Source of the DNA: Aquibium sp. ELW1220
GTDB lineage: Bacteria > Pseudomonadota > Alphaproteobacteria > Rhizobiales > Rhizobiaceae
DNA: 64,000 bases
Reading direction: 5' to 3'
Assembly: GCF_030398385.1 (NCBI RefSeq)
Contig: NZ_JAOAOQ010000011.1
Location: forward strand, 88,708-152,707
The position numbers and the translations under genes were made by a program. Each line of letters starts with the position of its first letter. The first letter of the stretch is position 1. Shown here in pieces: positions 58,600 through 64,000 of this stretch. Below the pieces are notes generated by a model. That model searched no databases. It had not been told where the DNA came from and saw only the letters and a program-made list of their open reading frames with translations.

Positions 58600-61500
58600 T
58601 TGCAGACGAAATATCATGACGGGATCAGGAAGGCGCAGGCCGGTCAGAAGCCGGCCGGCACGTTGCCGCCCTTCGACCCCGAGCGCCTGCGCACGCGCGG
58701 CTTCGTCGGGCGGGCCGTCGGCCGGCTGATGGAGAACCCGCGCGGTTGGCTCTCCGTGCTGCGCCGCTGGTGGCCTAACCCGAAGATCGGCAATTTCGTT
58801 CTGGTGACGCGCGCCGCCGACGTGCGCGAGGTGTTCGAGCGCCAGGACGTGTTCCACACCCCCTTCGGGCCCGAGATGATGGAGATGGCCAACGGGTCCA
58901 ACTTCATCCTGGGCATGCAGGACGGGGCGGCCTATCGCAAGCTCAAGTCGCCGATCCTGTCGGCCTTCCCCCCGGACGAGGTGGAGCGTCGCGTGCGGCC
59001 GATCGCGCGGCGCCACGCCGACGACATCATGCGGACCGCGACGCCCGGCTTCGACGCGGTGGACGAACTCCTGAAGATCGTGCCGGTGCGGGTCTGCCGC
59101 GACTATTTCGGCATGGCGATCGACGACGACGAAGCCTTCTCCGATTGGTCGATCGCGCTGTCGACGCTGTTCTTCGCCGATCCCGCCGGGAACGCCGACA
59201 CGCGCGAACTGGCCGTGACGGCCGCCCATCACATGCTGGCCGCGATCGACCTGTCGATCGAGCGGGCGCAGCGCGGCGAGATCGCCGCCGACACGCCGCT
59301 CGCGCGGCTCGTCCTCCTCAACGAGCAGCGGCCCGACGTGATCTCGATCGCCGAGATCCGGTCCGTGATGATGGGCATGATCTCCGGCTTCGCGCCGACC
59401 AACCTGCTGGCCGCGGGAAACTGCCTGGACGTCGTCCTGTCGATGCCGGAGGCCCGGGCTGCGGTGGTGAAGGCGGTGAAGGGCGGCGATACTGGCGCGC
59501 TCGACCGCGCCATTCTGGAAGCCATGCGGTTCAAGCCGATCTTCGTCGGCCCGTTCCGGTACGCCGCCGCGGATGCGGTTATCGCCCGCGGCACGTCGCG
59601 GGAGCGTTTCGTGCCGAAGGGCGCCACGGTGATGCCGTCGATCCTGTCGGCGATGTTCGATGCCGAATCCGTCGTCGATCCCGAGCGTTTCGATCCGGAC
59701 CGCTCGTGCCGCGACTACATGGTCTATGGCCATGGCATCCACTGGTGCATCGGTTCGGCGATCGCGCGCGTGCAGATCGGCGAGTGTTTCCGGGCGCTGT
59801 TCGAGCGGCCGGGATTGCGGCGGGCCGAGGGCCGCGCCGGGCGTCTGTCCCGGCGCGGTGCCTTCCCCGAAAGGCTCTGCGTCACGTTCGACGTCGACGC
59901 GTCTTCCCGGACCGTGGAGCATGCCTTCGTCACCGTCGCCGCGCCGGTGGCGTCCGGCGTCGACATTTCAGCATTGCGCGGGGAGGTCGCGCGGCTCGGC
60001 AACCCGGCGACCGGCGGGATTAAGGCGGCGCTCGACGATGCGCGGGCGGTGCATTTCGCCAGCCTTTCGGTGATCGGCAGCGCCGATCCACGAGCCGAAA
60101 CGTCCGATGGCCGGTTCGACGTGGTGCTGGAGTTCTCCGCCGACGGCAGCGAGGCCGCAGCCATCGCGCTGATGGCGGAGAAGGCCGGCCCCTTCCTGCG
60201 GAGCGTCTTCGAGAAGGCCGGCGCGCTGACGCCGGGCCGGGAACTCGCGACCTTCATGCAGATGCACAGCGTCCGGATCGGTCCCGGGTTCTCGACCCAT
60301 GCCGGTCTCGTCTTTACCGGAACCCCCGGTCACGGCGTCGATCGCATCAAGGCGGAAGCCTGCCTGGAAGAGGAATTGCGCACGGCGTTGGCCAGGATGC
60401 GGCCGGACCCGGCCGAGACCGCGCTGGCGCGGCTCGAACGGTTGCGCCGGCACCTGGCGGAGCGCGGCGGCTACGACTGGGCGTTCCAGCCGGCCCCGCA
60501 CGGTCTCGACGGGGCGACGAAGCCGCTGACGGCGGCCTTCATCGGCTGGCTGTCGTCCTGGTGGATCCTCGGCGGCACCGTCGCCGCGCTGGCGCTGCTG
60601 ACCGCGCTCTACGCCCGCTTCGCCTTCGCAGGCGCGCAGGCGGTGGGCGGAGCGCTGGTCGCCTGGGCGGCGGCGCTGTCGCTGGCGATCCTGACCATGG
60701 TGTTCGTCGTGGGCGGGCTGGCCGGCCTCGGCTACTGGGGCCTGCGCCGGGCCGAGGAACGGGATGCTGAGAAGGGGGCGCCTCTGCCGCCGGAGCGTTT
60801 CGAGCCCATCGCAGCTGGCGAGAACCACGTGGCGCAGAACCATCTCGCCGCGGTATCGGTGATGAAGCCGGGCCGGTTGCGCCGCCTGACGCTGCGGTTG
60901 ACCTTCCTCGCGATCAAGATCGCGGCAACGCGGGCATTCGAGCCCGGCCGGCTGTCGGATATCGGGTCGATCCATTATGCGCGCTGGGTGCTCCTGCCCG
61001 GCACCGACAAGCTGCTGTTCTTCAGCAACTACGGTGGCAGCTGGGAAAGCTATCTCGAGGACTTCATCACCAAGGCGCATGCCGGCCTGACCGGGGTTTG
61101 GAGCAATACCGTGGGCTTTCCGCGGACGCGCAATCTGTTCCAGGAGGGGGCGACCAACGGGGCGCTGTTCAAGCTCTGGGCGCGGGAGCAGCAGATCCCG
61201 ACGCTGTTCTGGTATTCAGCCTATCCCGAGCTGACGACCTTCCACATCCGGCGCAACGCGGCGATCCGCCAGGCGGTCGCCGGCGCCCGAACCGAGAGCG
61301 AGGCCGCGGCCCTGCTGTCCAGCTTCGGCTCGGCACCGTTGCCCGCCGATGCGCTGGAGACGGAGGAGATCCAGTCCATCGTCTTCGGCGGCATGGGCAA
61401 GCTGCAGGCGGCCGAGATGATCGCGCTGCGCCTGCCCGAGAGCATGCCGGCAGCCGAAAGGGCACAGTGGCTGGATTTCGTGCTGGCCAATGCCAGCTTC

Positions 61501-62883
61501 GGAGCGCGTGTTCCGGAGAAGGAGGCAATGACCGTGGCCTTCAGCGCCAGCGGGCTGCGCAAGCTCGGCCTTGCCGACGAGGGCGTAGCGGGACTGCCGA
61601 CGGTGTTCCGGCGCGGCATGGCGGCGCCCGGCCAGGATCGGGTGCTGGGCGACGTCGGCGAGAATGCGGCTGCGAACTGGGCCTGGGGCAAGGCCGGCGC
61701 GGAGGCCGACGCAGTTCTCGTCTGCTACGCGACCGGCGAGCGCATCGCCGGCATGACCGCGACCGCGGTGGCCGAGGCGGAGGTCGCGGGCATGCGGGTG
61801 CTGCATCGGCTGCCGCTGATCATCAAGACGGACGGCGAGGGCCGGCCGATCGAGCATTTCGGCTATCGGGACGGCATCTCGCAGCCGGTGATCGAGGGAA
61901 CGCCGCGCGCCCGGGCGCCGATTCATCCGCAGCACAAGGTCGCAGCCGGCGAGTTCCTGCTCGGCTATCCCGACCAGACCGGCAAGGCTCCGCCGCCGAT
62001 CGCCGTTCAGGCCGGTTTCGACCGCGCGCAGTGCCTGAGCGCGCTCGCGGTGCCGCCGGTGGGCGGGGAGGGGCGGGACTGGCGCGATTTCGGCCGCAAC
62101 GGATCCTTCCTCGTGGTGCGCCAACTCGTCCAGCACGTCGACCGCTTCGAGAGCTTCTGCGGGGAGACGGCTGACGGGCTCGGCCGTGACGCCATCGACG
62201 GCCGGCCGGCGTCCGAGTGGGTGGGCGCCAAAATGTTCGGTCGCTGGAAGGACGGCGCATCGCTGGTCCGGCATCCCGTTCGGCGCGACGCAGAGGCCAC
62301 GGAGGGGCGCCAGCGGGACGTGGCCGACAACGGCTTCCTCTACGAAGGCGAGGACCCGCAAGGGCTTGCCTGCCCGCTCGGCGCCCATGCGCGGCGGTCA
62401 AACCCGCGCGATTCGCTCGGCAAGGATCCCCAGGCGCAGATCGAACTGGCCAAGCGCCACCGGCTGCTGCGGATCAGTCGCGCCTTCGAGCAGGGTAACC
62501 GGAAGGGGATCCTGTTCATGTGCCTGAACGCCGACATCGAACGGCAGTTCGAGTTCGTCCAGCAGACCTGGGTGATGAATCCGAGCTTCCAGACACTGCA
62601 CGGCGAGCAGGACCCGATCGTCGGCCACCCCAGCGGAAACGGTGCCTTCACGGTGCCGACCCGTCACGGCCCCCTGATGCTGAGCGGGCTCCAGGCCTTC
62701 GTCACGGTCGAAGGCGGCGGGTACTTCTTCATGCCCGGCCAGCGCGCGCTGCGCTATCTGCGCTCGCGGGCGGAAACGGGGGAGACGCTGACATTGGCGG
62801 TCGGGGTCGACCAGGAACTTCCGACGACGACCGCTGCGATCGATTTGGCGCAATGTCCCATGCACTCGGGGGCGAAGTTCTAG
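58600..62883 (+). CDS. Cytochrome P450 - transmembrane - DyP-type peroxidase fusion
   Basis: 1427 residues from a TTG at 58600, with GGGGAC upstream. Residues about 25-430 are a cytochrome P450. The heme-ligand loop is YGHGIHWCIG with Cys383; the ExxR motif is E307-A-M-R310; the I-helix reads G263-F-A-P-T-N268, lacking the usual acid before Thr. Residues 440-640 have no recognised domain. Two membrane helices (about 646-671 and 682-714) follow. Residues 780-900 hold a motif (IHYARWVLLPGTDKLLFFSNYGG) seen in ferredoxin-fold-like proteins of unknown role. The C-terminal part (about 910-1427) is a DyP peroxidase: GYRDG with catalytic Asp1091 and proximal His1263 in CPLGAHARRSNPR. The C-terminus has a CPMH motif. 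Two hemes in one membrane-bound chain imply coupled oxidations. No ferredoxin or reductase is adjacent. Confidence 0.9.
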   Translation: MQTKYHDGIRKAQAGQKPAGTLPPFDPERLRTRGFVGRAVGRLMENPRGWLSVLRRWWPNPKIGNFVLVTRAADVREVFERQDVFHTPFGPEMMEMANGSNFILGMQDGAAYRKLKSPILSAFPPDEVERRVRPIARRHADDIMRTATPGFDAVDELLKIVPVRVCRDYFGMAIDDDEAFSDWSIALSTLFFADPAGNADTRELAVTAAHHMLAAIDLSIERAQRGEIAADTPLARLVLLNEQRPDVISIAEIRSVMMGMISGFAPTNLLAAGNCLDVVLSMPEARAAVVKAVKGGDTGALDRAILEAMRFKPIFVGPFRYAAADAVIARGTSRERFVPKGATVMPSILSAMFDAESVVDPERFDPDRSCRDYMVYGHGIHWCIGSAIARVQIGECFRALFERPGLRRAEGRAGRLSRRGAFPERLCVTFDVDASSRTVEHAFVTVAAPVASGVDISALRGEVARLGNPATGGIKAALDDARAVHFASLSVIGSADPRAETSDGRFDVVLEFSADGSEAAAIALMAEKAGPFLRSVFEKAGALTPGRELATFMQMHSVRIGPGFSTHAGLVFTGTPGHGVDRIKAEACLEEELRTALARMRPDPAETALARLERLRRHLAERGGYDWAFQPAPHGLDGATKPLTAAFIGWLSSWWILGGTVAALALLTALYARFAFAGAQAVGGALVAWAAALSLAILTMVFVVGGLAGLGYWGLRRAEERDAEKGAPLPPERFEPIAAGENHVAQNHLAAVSVMKPGRLRRLTLRLTFLAIKIAATRAFEPGRLSDIGSIHYARWVLLPGTDKLLFFSNYGGSWESYLEDFITKAHAGLTGVWSNTVGFPRTRNLFQEGATNGALFKLWAREQQIPTLFWYSAYPELTTFHIRRNAAIRQAVAGARTESEAAALLSSFGSAPLPADALETEEIQSIVFGGMGKLQAAEMIALRLPESMPAAERAQWLDFVLANASFGARVPEKEAMTVAFSASGLRKLGLADEGVAGLPTVFRRGMAAPGQDRVLGDVGENAAANWAWGKAGAEADAVLVCYATGERIAGMTATAVAEAEVAGMRVLHRLPLIIKTDGEGRPIEHFGYRDGISQPVIEGTPRARAPIHPQHKVAAGEFLLGYPDQTGKAPPPIAVQAGFDRAQCLSALAVPPVGGEGRDWRDFGRNGSFLVVRQLVQHVDRFESFCGETADGLGRDAIDGRPASEWVGAKMFGRWKDGASLVRHPVRRDAEATEGRQRDVADNGFLYEGEDPQGLACPLGAHARRSNPRDSLGKDPQAQIELAKRHRLLRISRAFEQGNRKGILFMCLNADIERQFEFVQQTWVMNPSFQTLHGEQDPIVGHPSGNGAFTVPTRHGPLMLSGLQAFVTVEGGGYFFMPGQRALRYLRSRAETGETLTLAVGVDQELPTTTAAIDLAQCPMHSGAKF

Positions 62884-62922
62884 GATGGCTTGATGACGTC
62901 GTCTGATGCCCTCCTATGGTTG

Positions 62923-62939
62923 TATAATCCGTGTATAAT
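62923..62939 (+). promoter_or_regulatory. Tandem TATAAT boxes before the PAS chemoreceptor
   Basis: Two TATAAT hexamers lie 11 bp apart (62923-62928 and 62934-62939). Either could be a -10 element for the receptor gene at 63092. No convincing -35 at the usual 17-bp spacing was found, so the call is weak. Confidence 0.3.
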
Positions 62940-63091
62940 TAGGCGTCCAGACGAGCAAAACTAGGCAATTCATTAACAGTATTCTCCCAAATTCGACTGG
63001 CGATGCACGAACGCCGTCGCCCGGTCGCGAATTCGCGCCTGTCGCTGACGGACCTGCCGGTACCAGTCGACCGGCATCTTTGGGGGAGAGA

Positions 63092-64000
63092 ATGGGATTT
63101 TTCACTGCGAGCACCCGGTCGGCCGCCGGAAGGGCCGATGCCGAGGAACTGAACGCCAAGGTCGCTGCGATCATGCGGTCGCAAGCGGTCATCGAGTTCG
63201 CCCTCGACGGCACGATCCTGGCGGCGAACAAGAATTTCCTGGATACGCTCGGCTACACGGAAGCCGAGATCGTGGGCAAGCGCCACTCGATGTTCGTCGA
63301 CAAGGCCTTCGCCGCCAGCCCTGAATACAAGGTGTTCTGGGAGCGCCTTCGCGCCGGCGAGTTCTTTTCAGACAAGTACGCCCGCGTCGGCAAGGGCGGA
63401 CGGGAGATCTGGATCCAAGGGTCGTACAATCCGCTCTTCGACGCATCGGGCAAGCCGTACAAGGTGGTCAAGTTCGCGCTGGACATCACCGATGTCGAGT
63501 TCGAACGTCGCCGCAACGAGGAGGAGCGCGCCGCGCGGGCCCGCGAGCAGCAGAGTGTCGTCGAGGCTCTTGCCGGAGGGCTGAGGAATCTCGCCGCGGG
63601 CAATCTCTTGAACGGCATCTCGGACAGTTTCCCGGCCGAGTATGAGGCGTTGCGGGTCGACTTCAACAAGGCCGTCGATTCGTTGCAGAGCGCGTTGACG
63701 TCGATTGCCAGCAGTGCGGAGACGGTGCGCAGCGGGACGAGCGAGATCATGCGCGCATCGGACGACCTGTCCAAGCGGACCGAGCAGAATGCGGCGAGCC
63801 TGGAGGAGACCGCGGCGGCGCTGAACGAGCTGACCGAGACGGTGCGCCAGACGGCCGACGGCGCCCGCAAGGCGGACCAGACGGTCGCCTCGACCCGCTC
63901 GGATGCGGAGAAGAGCGGCGAGATCGTGCGCCAGGCAATCACCGCCATGGAGCAGATCGAGAAGTCGTCGTCCCAGATCGGCCAGATCATCGGCGTGATC
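63092..64000 (+). CDS. Soluble PAS-domain methyl-accepting chemotaxis protein (partial)
   Basis: 303 codons from an ATG preceded by GGGGGAGAG; the frame runs off the window end. Residues 25-130 form a PAS domain ([30 protein letters not shown], then [28 protein letters not shown]), like Aer-type sensors. A short helical linker and a HAMP-like segment ([17 protein letters not shown]) lead into the methyl-accepting signalling helices ([19 protein letters not shown]). The hairpin tip and the end are not in the window. There is no membrane segment, so it senses an internal signal. It may share the CheA/CheW system encoded at 35-41 kb. Confidence 0.88.
   Translation, partial: MGFFTASTRSAAGRADAEELNAKVAAIMRSQAVIEFALDGTILAANKNFLDTLGYTEAEIVGKRHSMFVDKAFAASPEYKVFWERLRAGEFFSDKYARVGKGGREIWIQGSYNPLFDASGKPYKVVKFALDITDVEFERRRNEEERAARAREQQSVVEALAGGLRNLAAGNLLNGISDSFPAEYEALRVDFNKAVDSLQSALTSIASSAETVRSGTSEIMRASDDLSKRTEQNAASLEETAAALNELTETVRQTADGARKADQTVASTRSDAEKSGEIVRQAITAMEQIEKSSSQIGQIIGVI

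Overview
This is a GC-rich window with short gaps, many 4-bp stop/start overlaps and alternative GTG/TTG starts. The gene content points to an alphaproteobacterium of the Hyphomicrobiales (Rhizobiales), most like the Phyllobacteriaceae (Mesorhizobium/Aminobacter type). Supporting clues are the rhizobial che order ending in cheD-cheT, the rhizobial flagellin, a Pseudomonas-like bkd operon, TAXI-TRAP and ydc-type transport genes, and several families of long palindromic intergenic repeats. No rRNA, tRNA, transposase or CRISPR array is seen.

Layout. 1-2846 (-): three overlapping glycosyltransferase genes, the last cut by the window edge. 3079-6623 (-): MscS channel plus a membrane ferredoxin. 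6865-7935 (+): MBL-fold hydrolase. 7993-10147: secreted serine hydrolase divergent from a TetR regulator. 10160-15850 (-): a complete dppABCDF-type peptide ABC transporter. 16003-21216 (-): branched-chain 2-oxoacid dehydrogenase (bkdA1-bkdA2-bkdB-lpdV). 21397-28045: accessory catabolic genes (phosphodiesterase, sugar isomerase-like protein, RidA, IclR regulator, Rieske oxygenase, glutamine synthetase-like ligase). 28099-29116: AT-richer hypothetical genes. 29341-31034: ABC-2 exporter. 32074-41666: flagellin and a complete chemotaxis operon led by a soluble globin-coupled receptor. 41892-45636: TAXI-type TRAP transporter with DUF1850 protein. 46069-48731: LysR regulator, an AT-rich hypothetical gene and a Uma2-family protein. 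49220-55112: ydcSTUV/potFGHI-like polyamine ABC transporter with a PatD-type aldehyde dehydrogenase. 55259-56431: Mrp Fe-S ATPase. 56716-62883: an unusual pair, a class III cyclase-like/TolB/TPR protein followed by a 1427-residue cytochrome P450-transmembrane-DyP peroxidase fusion. 63092-end: soluble PAS chemoreceptor, cut by the window edge.

How the genes work together. The window is dominated by nutrient capture and catabolism (peptides, branched-chain amino acids, polyamines, probably an aromatic amine or acid, and a TRAP substrate) plus chemotaxis with two soluble receptors, one of which keeps a heme-ligand histidine and so probably senses oxygen. The most unusual object is the P450/DyP fusion at 58600-62883. 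Its P450 half lacks the acid of the I-helix acid-alcohol pair, while both heme ligands and the DyP catalytic Asp are kept. This suggests a membrane-anchored, peroxide-linked two-step oxidation enzyme; that function is inference.

A second theme is the set of long, nearly perfect inverted repeats, some of which sit between genes of one operon (lpdV/bkdB, dctM-like/DUF1850, potF/potG, potH/potI).
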